Below are positions 1-8,655 of a stretch of DNA of 64,000 nt, piece by piece. The notes under the pieces are model-generated. The model had not been told where the DNA came from. It saw only the letters and a program-made list of their open reading frames with translations, and did not search any database. This stretch comes from Streptomyces griseoloalbus (lineage in GTDB: Bacteria; Actinomycetota; Actinomycetes; Streptomycetales; Streptomycetaceae). The translations under genes were made by a program, and so were the position numbers. The stretch covers positions 186,001 to 250,000 of the forward strand of contig BMUD01000005.1 in the NCBI GenBank assembly GCA_014650015.1, read 5' to 3'. Position 1 is the first letter of the stretch, and every line of letters starts with the position of its first letter.

Positions 1-75
1 TCCGTCGGGCTGAAGGAACCCGGCCTCGTCACCGCCGGTGCGACGCCGGTTCCCACCTCCAGCACGGCCCGCTGA
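1..75 (+). CDS. C-terminal end of an upstream gene (partial)
   Basis: An open frame enters the window and ends at a TGA at 73-75, giving 24 residues that finish ...TPVPTSSTAR. Too little is present to recognise a family. In many actinobacteria the gene before an htrA-tatB pair is an anti-sigma factor with a zinc-binding domain (sigE-rseA-htrA-tatB order), so that is the natural guess, but nothing in these residues shows it. The next gene starts about 160 bp downstream. Confidence 0.4.
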   Translation, partial: SVGLKEPGLVTAGATPVPTSSTAR

Positions 76-232
76 CCCGTCCACTGCGCAGGGGCGCGCG
101 AACCTGATTGAATCCAGGTGGCGCGCCCAGGCCCACACCGCCGGGCGCCGAGCCAGGCTCCGACGCACCGGCGGACGGAGCCACGGAGCCACGGAGCCGA
201 CGATCCGTGCCGTGTCCAGCTGTGGGGAGAGC

Positions 233-2200
233 ATGAACGAGGGGAAGCCGGGCCCATCGGGGGAGGAACCGACCACGCGTCCGGAGGGGCCCGACGGGGA
301 CTTCGAACTGGCGCGTCCGGATCGGTCGGCCGCCGTGGCCGTGGACCACCACGAGGGCGACTACGAACTGGACCGCCCCCTGATGCCCGAGCGGGCCGCG
401 AAGGCCCCTCAGGCCCCCGCACCTCCCGAGCCCCCCGCCACGCCCGCCACACCTGTCCCGCCCACGTCTCCGGCCGCCCCGGCCGCCGACGTCACCGGTG
501 CCGCCCCCGACGTGGCGCACAGCCCTGCCGCTCCCGTGCCGGGCGCCTTCGCCGTCGAGGCCGGCGCACCGGACACGCCGGCCGCCCCCGTGCCCGGCAC
601 CTCCGCCGTCGGGGCGCCGGTGTCCGACGCTTCCGCCGGGCCGAGGCCGACGGTCCCCGGTCCCGCCGTTGGGACCGACGCCTCCGCGACGTCCGTCGGG
701 GCCCCGGCCGCCCCGGCGCCGGGCGGCGCCCCTGCCGTCGGGGCCGGGCAGCCGAAGCCGTTGCACGACCCCGACCCCTACAGCACCCCGCCCTACGGCG
801 AACCGGGCCCCTGGGCGCCCGCGCCGCCCGTGCAGCACCCGGCGGCGGCCACTCCGACGCACGGTGGGGCCACCGCGGCGCCTCCCGCGGCCTCGGACAC
901 GGCGGCGCCCCACGGCGCTCCCGCAGGACCGCCCGTCCCTGTCCCTGCCCCGGCGCCTGTCCCCGCCGTTCACCCGGACACCCCGGTCACCGACCCATGG
1001 GGCCGCTACGACCCCTGGGCGGCAGCCGCGGCCGCGCCGTTGCAGCGGGCCGAGCCCACCGTGATCGACGGGAAGCAGCGGCGCAGGCGGGCCAGGCGTG
1101 TGGTCATCGGTGCCGCGTTGCTGCTCGCGCTCGTCTCCGGAGGCATCGGCGGGATCGTCGGCGCGTATCTGGAGCGCAACGGCGGCGTCGGCTCCGTCGA
1201 ACTGCCGCAGGCCGGCGAGGAGGCGTCCGGGAGGGACCCGGGCAGCGTCGCCGGAATCGCCGCGCGGGCGCTGCCCAGCGTCGTCACCCTGCACGCCAGC
1301 GGCGCCGGCGCGGCCGGCACCGGTACCGGTACCGGCTTCGTGCTCGACGAGCGCGGCCACATCCTCACCAACAACCACGTCGTGGAACCCGCCGGGGACG
1401 ACGGCGAGATCACCGTCACCTTCAACAGCGGCGCCACCGCCGACGCCACCGTCGTCGGCCGGGACAGCGGCTACGACCTCGCCGTCGTGAAGGTGAAGGG
1501 CGTCCAGGGGCTCACCCCCCTGCCCCTCGGCAACTCCGACAACGTGCGGGTCGGCGACCCCGTCGTCGCCATCGGTGCCCCCTTCGACCTGGCCGGCACC
1601 GTCACCTCCGGCATCATCAGCGCCAGGGAGCGGCCCATCACCGCCGGCGGTGAGAAGGGCGACGGCAGTGACGTGTCGTACGTCGACGCGCTGCAGACCG
1701 ACGCGCCGATCAACCCCGGCAACTCCGGTGGCCCGCTCCTCGACGCCGAGGCCCGGGTGATCGGCATCAATTCGGCCATTCGCTCCGCCGGCGGCGGCGC
1801 CGACCTCGACGGCGGTCAGGCCGGCTCCATAGGACTCGGCTTCGCCATCCCGATCAACCAGGGCAAGCGCGTCGCCGAGGAGCTGATCAACACCGGCAAG
1901 GCCACCCACCCGGTGATCGGCGTCACCCTCGACATGGACTACAGCGGCGACGGCGCCCGCGTCGCCGCCAAGGGCAGCGACGGCGGCCCGGCGGTCAGCA
2001 CCGGCGGGCCCGGAGCCAGGGCCGGGATCAGGTCCGGCGACGTCATCACGCAGGTCGACGGCCGGCGGGTCCACTCCGGCGAGGAACTCATCGTCAAGAC
2101 CCGCGCCCACCGCCCCGGCGACCGGCTGGAGCTCACCCTGGAGCGGGACGGGGAGGAGCGGGAGGTTTCGCTGGTGCTCGGTTCCTCGGACGGCGGCTGA
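233..2200 (+). CDS. Membrane-anchored HtrA/DegP-like trypsin-family serine protease with PDZ domain
   Basis: Predicted envelope quality-control protease of 655 aa. The start at 233 follows a GGGGAGA ribosome site and replaces a longer open frame beginning at 38. Residues 1 to about 285 are a Pro/Ala/Val-rich, probably disordered cytoplasmic segment. A single membrane helix lies near 290-312. The protease domain shows the triad His382 (TNNHVV), Asp415 (YDLAVVK) and Ser498 (GNSGGPLL). A PDZ domain occupies about 565-650 (GDVITQVDGRRVHSG). Its position directly before tatB matches the actinobacterial sigE-rseA-htrA-tatB neighbourhood, which suggests control by an envelope-stress ECF sigma factor. 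The disordered N-terminus is long for the family. The fold is certain; the substrate is unknown. Confidence 0.92.
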   Translation: MNEGKPGPSGEEPTTRPEGPDGDFELARPDRSAAVAVDHHEGDYELDRPLMPERAAKAPQAPAPPEPPATPATPVPPTSPAAPAADVTGAAPDVAHSPAAPVPGAFAVEAGAPDTPAAPVPGTSAVGAPVSDASAGPRPTVPGPAVGTDASATSVGAPAAPAPGGAPAVGAGQPKPLHDPDPYSTPPYGEPGPWAPAPPVQHPAAATPTHGGATAAPPAASDTAAPHGAPAGPPVPVPAPAPVPAVHPDTPVTDPWGRYDPWAAAAAAPLQRAEPTVIDGKQRRRRARRVVIGAALLLALVSGGIGGIVGAYLERNGGVGSVELPQAGEEASGRDPGSVAGIAARALPSVVTLHASGAGAAGTGTGTGFVLDERGHILTNNHVVEPAGDDGEITVTFNSGATADATVVGRDSGYDLAVVKVKGVQGLTPLPLGNSDNVRVGDPVVAIGAPFDLAGTVTSGIISARERPITAGGEKGDGSDVSYVDALQTDAPINPGNSGGPLLDAEARVIGINSAIRSAGGGADLDGGQAGSIGLGFAIPINQGKRVAEELINTGKATHPVIGVTLDMDYSGDGARVAAKGSDGGPAVSTGGPGARAGIRSGDVITQVDGRRVHSGEELIVKTRAHRPGDRLELTLERDGEEREVSLVLGSSDGG

Positions 2201-2481
2201 GTACGGCGGGCTCAAGGACGGCGCCGCTCCGGCTCACGGACGGCGGCTCAAGGACGGCGACTGACGACGGAGACGGAAAACCGCGGCTGAGGACGGCGAG
2301 TGAGGCGTACGGCACGGCACGGGACGGCGAACTTCCGAAAAAACCGCACACGTAGACGCATCAGTGGCCCTCGGGACAGTACCGGTCGTAGGGGATGGCC
2401 GGGTACCGTGGACCCGGCCCGGACCACGGAAGACCACAGCCGCCGAGGGCCGAGGACCGAAGGCATCGCGAGGAGCTTCAG

Positions 2482-2928
2482 GTGTTCAATGACATAGGAC
2501 CGCTCGAGCTGGTGACGCTGATCATCCTCGCCGTGCTCGTCTTCGGTCCGGACAAGCTCCCCAAGGTCATCCAGGACGTGACCCGCACGATCCGGAAGAT
2601 CCGCGACTTCTCGGAGAGCGCCAAGCAGGACATCCGGCAGGAGCTCGGCCCGGAGTTCAAGGACTTCGAGTTCGAGGACCTCAACCCCAAGACGTTCATC
2701 CGCAAGCAGATGGACAACGACGACCTGGGGCTCAAGGAGATCCGTAACGGCTTCGACCTGAAGAAGGAGATGGCCGAGGTCACGGACGCGGTCCACGGCC
2801 GCGACACCGACTCCTCGTCGTCCCCGTCGCCCTCCTCCGGCTCCTCCGGTGGCCGGGTGGACATGATCAAGAAGCCCGAGAGCCCGGCGGCCGACACCCG
2901 TCCGCCCTTCGACGCGGATGCCACCTGA
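2482..2928 (+). CDS. tatB: Sec-independent (Tat) translocase subunit TatB
   Basis: TatB is the membrane protein that, with TatC, recognises twin-arginine signal peptides. This 148-aa protein starts at a GTG eight bases after an AGGAG site. It has the family order: a very short periplasmic N-terminus (FNDIGPLEL), one hydrophobic helix (VTLIILAVLVFGPDKLPK) ending in the FGP-x-x-LP hinge, and an amphipathic helix (VIQDVTRTIRKIRDFS). A charged helical stretch and a Ser/Pro-rich tail follow. The helix begins ELV..., and a Glu near the N-terminus of the helix separates TatB from many TatA proteins. It lies 281 bp after the HtrA-like gene, so co-transcription is possible but not shown. Confidence 0.9.
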   Translation: MFNDIGPLELVTLIILAVLVFGPDKLPKVIQDVTRTIRKIRDFSESAKQDIRQELGPEFKDFEFEDLNPKTFIRKQMDNDDLGLKEIRNGFDLKKEMAEVTDAVHGRDTDSSSSPSPSSGSSGGRVDMIKKPESPAADTRPPFDADAT

Positions 2929-2959
2929 GCCGAGCGCGGACGGCGCCTGGAGCCGGGCG

Positions 2960-2981
2960 CACGGGGGCGTACGCCCCCGTG
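2960..2981. terminator. Palindromic hairpin after tatB
   Basis: An 11+11 bp perfect palindrome (CACGGGGGCGT and its complement) with no spare loop bases begins 31 bp after the tatB stop. There is no T run, which is common for Streptomyces terminators. It is likely the tatB terminator. Confidence 0.5.
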
Positions 2982-3176
2982 GACGTGACGCGTTTCATAC
3001 TCCACCCGAGCTGCGCACGGCCTGATCCGGACCTCCGAGCGGCCCATGCGCCGGGCGGTTTCCCAGCCTGTGGCCGCAGGGTGGCTATGCTGCCCAGTTG
3101 TTGTGCGGAACGGACGAGTACGCCCGAAGGGGGGCGGGCCGCCCGGTCCGACGAGAGCGAGGAGGCGTCCGGGCAC

Positions 3177-3851
3177 ATGGAGACGACGAGTCGGGCAGTC
3201 GCGCAGGCGCCGGCCGCGGAGGACGGACAACACGTCCCCTCCGCCCGGCGTGCGGTCGACGGCTACCTGCGTGCGCCCTTCCCGTGGTACGGCCTCGACG
3301 AGGCCTTCACGGGACCGCGCTGGCTGATGCAGGTCGGACTGGCGGCCGACGGAGCCGTCGAGCACGGATCGGTCGGGCACGGCGACGAGCCCTCGGTGCG
3401 CAGCGAGTACGCGGCCGGGGCCGGCCAGGACGCCAAGGAGAAGTTCGCGGTCGTGGTGACCGTGGCCGCCAACCCGGTGCGCCGCAGCGCGGACGGCACC
3501 GGTCTGCTGGAGGCCACCTCGGTCTCCTCCGCCGCCTGGCTCGCCGGTGTGGGGCTGCTGTCCTTCACCTGGCCGGGCCAGATGGACCACTCGCTGCGCG
3601 ACGACTGGCTGGAGCAGCAGACGGAGACGGCCTGGGTCCTCGCGGACGACCTGGAGGGGCCGGACTGGTCGACGCTGTCCCTGCCCGTGGACGGCGTGCC
3701 GACGCCGTTCCACTACCGGGAGTCCGAGTTCGGCTGGGTGCTCGCGGGCTCCACGCCGACGGGCGTGCACGTGGGGGCGTACGGCAGGGGCATGAGCGCG
3801 TACGGCCTCGGTTTCTCCGTGGTCGAGGACATCGCCGCGTACACGTCCTGA
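3177..3851 (+). CDS. Conserved hypothetical protein
   Basis: A 224-aa protein starting METTSRAVAQ, with GAGGAGG placed about 13-18 bases before the ATG. I do not recognise the family. The N-terminal 25 residues look disordered; the rest is a compact mixed alpha/beta sequence with several aromatic clusters (PFPWYGLDEAF, FHYRESEFGWV). No signal peptide or membrane helix is visible, so it should be cytosolic. The sequence ends near a strong shared terminator. An upstream in-frame ATG at 2979 is unlikely because it overlaps the tatB hairpin and has poor codon character. Confidence 0.75.
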   Translation: METTSRAVAQAPAAEDGQHVPSARRAVDGYLRAPFPWYGLDEAFTGPRWLMQVGLAADGAVEHGSVGHGDEPSVRSEYAAGAGQDAKEKFAVVVTVAANPVRRSADGTGLLEATSVSSAAWLAGVGLLSFTWPGQMDHSLRDDWLEQQTETAWVLADDLEGPDWSTLSLPVDGVPTPFHYRESEFGWVLAGSTPTGVHVGAYGRGMSAYGLGFSVVEDIAAYTS

Positions 3852-3869
3852 GCACGGACGCCGCGGTAC

Positions 3870-3907
3870 GCGGAAGGGCGCCGTCCACCGGGACGGCGCC
3901 CTTCCGC
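3870..3907. terminator. Bidirectional terminator between convergent genes
   Basis: A perfect 17-bp inverted repeat (arms 3870-3886 and 3891-3907, loop ACCG) lies between the stop codons of the hypothetical gene at 3177-3851 and mrp. It can serve both strands. Confidence 0.85.
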
Positions 3908-3917
3908 ATGACGTGCC

Positions 3918-5051
3918 TCAGAACTTGTTGCGCGGGGTGATTCCCAGGGACAGCCCCGCGAGGCCCCGCTGCCGGCCGCCCAGTTTCCCGGCGATCGAGC
4001 GGAGCGCCGAGCCGGCCGGGGAGTCCGGGTCGGTCAGGACCACGGGCTTGCCCTCGTCGCCGCCCTCGCGGAGCCGGACGTCGATGGGGATGGAGCCGAG
4101 CACCGGAACGTTCGTCCCGGTGGTCCGGGTCAGGCCGTCGGCGACCCTCTGGCCGCCGCCCGTGCCGAAGACGTCGACCATCTCGCCGCAGTGCGGGCAG
4201 GGCAGCCCGGACATGTTCTCCACCACGCCGACGATCTTCTGGTGCGTCTGCACGGCGATGGAGCCCGCCCGCTCGGCCACCTCGGCCGCCGCCTGCTGGG
4301 GCGTGGTGACGACCAGGATCTCGGCGTTCGGGACCAGCTGGGCCACGGAGATCGCGATGTCGCCGGTGCCGGGCGGCAGGTCCAGCAGCAGCACGTCGAG
4401 GTCGCCCCAGTAGACGTCCGCGAGGAACTGCTGGAGTGCGCGGTGCAGCATCGGCCCGCGCCACACCACCGGCGCGTTGCCCGGGGTGAACATGCCGATG
4501 GAGATGACCTTCACGCCGTTCGCCGACGGCGGCATGATCATGTTCTCGACCTGGGTCGGACGACCGTCGGCGCCCAGCATGCGCGGCACCGAGTGGCCGT
4601 AGATGTCGGCGTCCACGACACCGACCTTCAGACCGTCGGCCGCCATCGCCGCCGCCAGGTTCACCGTCACCGAGGACTTGCCGACGCCGCCCTTGCCGGA
4701 GGCGACCGCGTACACCCGGGTCAGGCTGCCCGGCTTGGCGAAGGGCACCTCGCGCTCGGTCTGGCCGCCGCGCAGGGCGCTCGCCAGCTCCTTGCGCTGC
4801 TCGTCGCTCATGACGTCCAGCGTGACGTCGACACGGGTGACGCCCTCGATGCGGGAGACCGCGTCCGTCACGCGCTGCGTGATGGTGTCCCGCATGGGGC
4901 AGCCGGAGACCGTCAGGTACACGGTGACCGCGACCGCCCCGTCCGCGCCGATCTCCACCGATTTGACCATGCCGAGCTCGGTGATGGGCCGGTTGATCTC
5001 GGGGTCGTTCACCGTCGCCAGTGCCTCGCGCACCGCGTCTTCCGTAGCCAT
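3918..5051 (-). CDS. mrp: Mrp/NBP35-type Fe-S cluster carrier ATPase
   Basis: A P-loop ATPase expected to load Fe-S clusters onto target proteins. The 377-aa protein begins MATEDAVREA. Residues 1-80 form a MIP18/PaaD-like domain (NDPEINRPITELGMV) with a conserved Cys51 in SGCPMRD. Residues 110-377 are the NTPase, with the deviant Walker A GKGGVGKSS at 119-127. The CPHCG motif after ENMSG is the pair of cysteines that binds the bridging Fe-S cluster in homodimers. The start is chosen at the ATG where the MIP18-like domain begins; the longer frame to 5114 would overlap the next gene. It is probably a separate transcript from the DUF1003 gene behind it. Confidence 0.93.
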   Translation of the reverse strand: MATEDAVREALATVNDPEINRPITELGMVKSVEIGADGAVAVTVYLTVSGCPMRDTITQRVTDAVSRIEGVTRVDVTLDVMSDEQRKELASALRGGQTEREVPFAKPGSLTRVYAVASGKGGVGKSSVTVNLAAAMAADGLKVGVVDADIYGHSVPRMLGADGRPTQVENMIMPPSANGVKVISIGMFTPGNAPVVWRGPMLHRALQQFLADVYWGDLDVLLLDLPPGTGDIAISVAQLVPNAEILVVTTPQQAAAEVAERAGSIAVQTHQKIVGVVENMSGLPCPHCGEMVDVFGTGGGQRVADGLTRTTGTNVPVLGSIPIDVRLREGGDEGKPVVLTDPDSPAGSALRSIAGKLGGRQRGLAGLSLGITPRNKF

Positions 5052-5094
5052 AGGGACGATGGTACGGCGCCGGACGCACCCGCCGGTAAGTCCG

Positions 5095-5703
5095 TCAGTG
5101 GTCTTCTGCGTCACGTCCCGGCGGCCGATCCGCCCGCATCGCCGGGAATGGGCCGTGATGATCTCTGTGGCCGTTCTGCCGCCCCTCCAGCTCCTTGATC
5201 ATGTCCTGGAGCTCCGAGCGGATCCAGTCCCGCGTCGCGACCTCCCCGAGCCCGATGCGCAGGGCGGCGATCTCCCGGGTCAGATACTCGGTGTCCGCGA
5301 TCGACCGCTCGTTCTGCTTGCGGTCCTGCTCCAGATTGACCCGGTCGCGGTCGTCCTGCCTGTTCTGCGCGAGCAGGATCAGCGGGGCCGCGTAGGAGGC
5401 CTGGAGGGAGAGCATCAGGGTCAGGAAGATGAACGGGTACTCGTCGAAGCGCAGCTCGCGTGGCGCGGACACGTTCCACAGCACCCACACGATGATGGCG
5501 ACCGTCATCCAGACGATGAACCGCCCGGTGCCCAGGAAACGCGCGATGCGCTCCGACAGCCGCCCGAACGCCTCCGGGTCCCACTCGGGCAGGATCCGCC
5601 GCCGGGGAGGCCGCGGCTGGTCCAGACGGGGCGCCCGCGGCCGTCCGGACGCCGTGGCGCCGGCGGGCAGGCGCTCGCGCACCCCTTCGCGCTCAGGAGC
5701 CAT
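5095..5703 (-). CDS. DUF1003 family membrane protein
   Basis: A 202-aa protein with two central membrane helices, about 64-83 (FIVWMTVAIIVWVLW) and 93-113 (FIFLTLMLSLQASYAAPL), and the DUF1003 signature including LLAQNRQDDRDR. A coiled, charged C-terminus follows, then a His-rich end (HRDHHGPFP). The start codon overlaps the end of the MgtE-N/CBS gene by 11 bp, so the two are translationally coupled. DUF1003 proteins often neighbour magnesium-transport genes in actinobacteria, which fits the partner, but the biochemical role is unknown. Confidence 0.88.
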   Translation of the reverse strand: MAPEREGVRERLPAGATASGRPRAPRLDQPRPPRRRILPEWDPEAFGRLSERIARFLGTGRFIVWMTVAIIVWVLWNVSAPRELRFDEYPFIFLTLMLSLQASYAAPLILLAQNRQDDRDRVNLEQDRKQNERSIADTEYLTREIAALRIGLGEVATRDWIRSELQDMIKELEGRQNGHRDHHGPFPAMRADRPPGRDAEDH

Positions 5704-6976
5704 CGGTCACCACCCCCTCGTCGAGGTGGAACTCGGTCTCCCGCCAGTCCTCGGGAAGCATGTGGTCCAGCACGTCGTCCACCGTCACCGCGCCCAGCAG
5801 CGAGCCCGCCTCGTCGACCACGGGCGCCGCCACCATGTCGTACGCGGCGAAGAACCCGGCGACCACGGGCAGTGCCGCGTCCGGCTCCAGGGGCTGCAGA
5901 TCGGCGTCCAGGATCGAGCCGACCAGGGTGTACGGGGGATCGCGCAGCAGGCGCTGGAAGTGGACCGTGCCCAGATACTTGCCGGTGGGGGTCTCCTCGG
6001 GCGGGCGGCAGACGTAGATCTGCGCGGCGTGCGCCGGGGACAGGTCGGGCTCACGGATGCGGGCGAGGGCGTCCGCGACGGTCGCGTCGGGCCGCAGCAC
6101 GATCGGCTCGGTCGTCATCAGACCGCCCGCCGTGTGCTCCTCGTACGACATCAGGCGCCGCATGTCGGCCGCGTCGCCGGGCTGCATCAGGCTCAGCAGC
6201 CGCTCCTTGTCGGCCTCGGGCAGCTCACCGAGCAGGTCCGCCGCGTCGTCGGGGTCCATGGCCTCCAGGACGTCGGCGGCACGCTCCTCCTTCAGCTTGC
6301 CGAGGATCTCGATCTGGTCGTCCTCGGGCAGCTCCTCGAGCACGTCGGCGAGCCGGTCGTCGTCGAGGGCCGCCGCCACCTCCGCGCGCCGCTTGGGGGA
6401 GAGATGGTGCAGGACGTTGGCGAGGTCGGCGGGGCGCAGCTGCTCGAAGGTGGCGAGCAGGTTCTCGGCGCCCTGCCCGTGCTCCTCCAGGGAGAAGCCG
6501 GTGACGGCGGACCACTCGACGGTCAGCGTCTCGCCCTTGCTGCGCCGGAACGCGCCGCCCTTCTTCCCCTTGCGCACGAAGACGCGGTCGATCTCCCACT
6601 CGCGGCGGGCCGGCAGCTGATGCACCGACAGGTCGAGGACGGTGACCTCCTCGCGGCTCTCCACGAGCGTCACCCGCCGGTCCAGGAGCTCGCCGAAGAC
6701 GAGCCGCTCGGTGGGCCGCTGCTCGAAGCGCCGGACGTTGAGCACTCCGGTCGTGATGACCTGGCCGGACTGCACGGCGGTCACCCGGTTCATGGGCAGG
6801 AAGATACGGCGGCGGGTGGAGAGTTCCACGACCAGTCCGAGCAGTCTGGGCGGACGCCTGCCGACCCGCAGGACGACGACCAGATCACGCACGCGCCCCA
6901 CCTGGTCGCCGGCCGGGTCGAAGACCGCGACACCGGAGACGTGCGAGACGAAGAACCGGGGGGCGCCCGCTGCCAT
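5693..6976 (-). CDS. MgtE N-terminal/CBS domain protein without the transport channel
   Basis: A 427-aa soluble protein. The start at 6976 follows AAAGGAG. Residues 1-110 are a PRC-barrel-like beta domain (VFDPAGDQVGRVRDLVV). About 165-275 match the MgtE_N helical superhelix (LRPADLANVLHHLSPKRR, ELPEDDQIEILGKL, MDPDDAADLLGEL). A CBS pair fills about 290-410. MgtE normally continues into five membrane helices that form the Mg2+ channel; those are missing. It therefore looks like a stand-alone Mg2+- or nucleotide-sensing module. It is first in a two-gene unit with the DUF1003 protein, and corA lies 1.7 kb away. Confidence 0.9.
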   Translation of the reverse strand: MAAGAPRFFVSHVSGVAVFDPAGDQVGRVRDLVVVLRVGRRPPRLLGLVVELSTRRRIFLPMNRVTAVQSGQVITTGVLNVRRFEQRPTERLVFGELLDRRVTLVESREEVTVLDLSVHQLPARREWEIDRVFVRKGKKGGAFRRSKGETLTVEWSAVTGFSLEEHGQGAENLLATFEQLRPADLANVLHHLSPKRRAEVAAALDDDRLADVLEELPEDDQIEILGKLKEERAADVLEAMDPDDAADLLGELPEADKERLLSLMQPGDAADMRRLMSYEEHTAGGLMTTEPIVLRPDATVADALARIREPDLSPAHAAQIYVCRPPEETPTGKYLGTVHFQRLLRDPPYTLVGSILDADLQPLEPDAALPVVAGFFAAYDMVAAPVVDEAGSLLGAVTVDDVLDHMLPEDWRETEFHLDEGVVTDGS

Positions 6977-7191
6977 GGCGGCGGCTCCTTTGCGTGCGGG
7001 AGGTTTCGTTGCCGTGTACTGCCTGCTGCGTCTGTATTCCGGATTGCCCGCTCGGATGGGCTTCAGGCTAGCCCGTCCCGTTCGGCCGTGCGCTCGCGGC
7101 CCGTCCGGACGGACTGGCTCCGCCCGGCGTACCCGACCCCGGTACCCTGCGGTACGCCGTTCAGGTCCCCCGTCAGAGAGGCAGCCCACCT

Positions 7192-7968
7192 GTGATTCCG
7201 ATCTCCCAGGGCCGTTCCCGCAGGGCCACGCTGGCCGGCGCCGTGTGCGCGCTGCTCGTGACCGGGACGGCGCTCACGGGATGCTCCGAGGATCCGAACG
7301 AGGGAACGAACGGGGTCGGCAGACTGCCCGCCGACCAGATCCGGGGCAGAGCACAGAAGGCCGCCGAGTCGGTCGGCACGGTACGGCTGCACGGAACCGT
7401 GGTCACCAGCGGACGCACGTACACGCTGGACATGCGGCTGAAGGAGAAGGGCGGCATCGGCTCGGTCACCACCAAGGGGGAGACGTTCCGCCTCCTGAGG
7501 ATCGACGACGAGCTCTATCTGAAGGCCGGTGCCGAGTTCTGGGGGCAGGCAGGCGGCGAGGACGGCGGGGAGAACGGTGGTGAGGGCGGCGGCGGTGCGG
7601 ACGCGGCGGCGGCCGGCAAGCTCGCCGAGAAGTATGTGAAGGTGCCGCAGGGCGATCCGTCGTACAAGAAGTTCATCGGCTTCACGGACAAGAACGTCCT
7701 CCTCGGCGGTCTGCTGACCCTGCACGGCAAGCTGGCCACGGACGGCCATCACCAGCAGGCGGGCGTGCGCACCATCCGCGTCACCGGCGACAAGGGCTCC
7801 GGCGGCACCCTGGACGTCTCGCTCGAGGGCACGCCGTACCCGGTGCGCCTGGTGCGGGCCGGCGAAGCGGGCACCCTCACGTTCTCGGCCTGGGGCACCG
7901 ACTTCCCCCTGGAGAAGCCGGCCCAGGACGAGACGCTGGACTACGGCCAGCAGCTCCCGTCCTCGTAG
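7192..7968 (+). CDS. Secreted lipoprotein, LppX/LprG-like
   Basis: A 258-aa lipoprotein beginning with GTG. The signal sequence (RRATLAGAVCALLVTGTALTGC) ends in an LTGC lipobox with the acylated Cys31. The mature part has alternating hydrophobic strands (SVGTVRLHGTVVTSG, YTLDMRLKEKGGIGSV, FRLLRIDDELYLKAG) typical of the actinobacterial LppX/LprAFG half-barrel fold that carries lipids. A Gly/Glu-rich insertion lies near 122-138. The gene is divergent from the MgtE-N/CBS gene and converges on the next gene with only 7 bp between stops. The ligand is unknown. Confidence 0.85.
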   Translation: MIPISQGRSRRATLAGAVCALLVTGTALTGCSEDPNEGTNGVGRLPADQIRGRAQKAAESVGTVRLHGTVVTSGRTYTLDMRLKEKGGIGSVTTKGETFRLLRIDDELYLKAGAEFWGQAGGEDGGENGGEGGGGADAAAAGKLAEKYVKVPQGDPSYKKFIGFTDKNVLLGGLLTLHGKLATDGHHQQAGVRTIRVTGDKGSGGTLDVSLEGTPYPVRLVRAGEAGTLTFSAWGTDFPLEKPAQDETLDYGQQLPSS

Positions 7969-7975
7969 GGTCCGG

Positions 7976-8491
7976 TCAGCCGCGCCGGCGCTTCCGCTTC
8001 AGCAGCAGCCGGGGCAGTCCCGCGGGGGCCGGCTGCCGGGTGGTCACCGGTGTCGGCAGGGGGGCCGCGGCCAGCGAGCCGTCGGGCAGCGGTGCGGTCG
8101 CCCCCGTCGGCTCCAGCCGCAGCACCCGGCACTCGCGGGCCCAGCGCCCGGTCATCGCCTCGCCGTCGGGCGCGTTGAGCCGCTTGCCCTTGAGCTCCGC
8201 GACCGCCGTCGTCCACTCCTCGGAGTCCGGTGGCAGCTCCACGACCGTCGCGGTCCAGGAGACGAGCCGGCCGCCCTTGTCCTTGCTGCGGACCGTCACC
8301 TCGGCCGGCCCGCCGTCCGCGAGCCCCGGCAGCGGCTGCTCCCCGGGTCCGTCGCCGATCACGCACGCGGCACCCTCGTGCCACACATGCCACAGCGCAC
8401 GGGCCGGGACACCGGGTCCCTTGACCCAGATGAGGCCGGACTTCTTCGTGGCCTCCTCGATGAGGGCCCTGTCGAGCAGCTCGCTTGTCAT
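7976..8491 (-). CDS. Conserved hypothetical, possible FMN-binding split-barrel-like protein
   Basis: A 171-aa cytosolic protein (MTSELLDRAL...). The pattern of short strands (SGLIWVKGPG, ALWHVWHEGAACVIG, AEVTVRSKDKGGRLVSWTATVVEL) resembles pyridoxamine-oxidase-like split barrels, but no diagnostic cofactor motif is visible, so the fold is only a suggestion. The C-terminus is Pro/Ala-rich and ends in a basic tail (KRKRRRG). It sits between the lipoprotein gene (convergent) and corA (same strand, 164 bp gap). Confidence 0.75.
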   Translation of the reverse strand: MTSELLDRALIEEATKKSGLIWVKGPGVPARALWHVWHEGAACVIGDGPGEQPLPGLADGGPAEVTVRSKDKGGRLVSWTATVVELPPDSEEWTTAVAELKGKRLNAPDGEAMTGRWARECRVLRLEPTGATAPLPDGSLAAAPLPTPVTTRQPAPAGLPRLLLKRKRRRG

Positions 8492-8655
8492 GCGACCAGC
8501 CTATCCAGGGGCTCCAAGGGCGCTGAGGGCTCCAAGGACTGTCCAGGGCTTCACGGGCTCAACGACGTCCCCGGGTACCGGCCGGGCTCCCCGGGCACGG
8601 AGTGCTCCCGGGCTCGGCTCCGAGTGCCGCCGGGCTCCGGATGCTTCACGGCCGT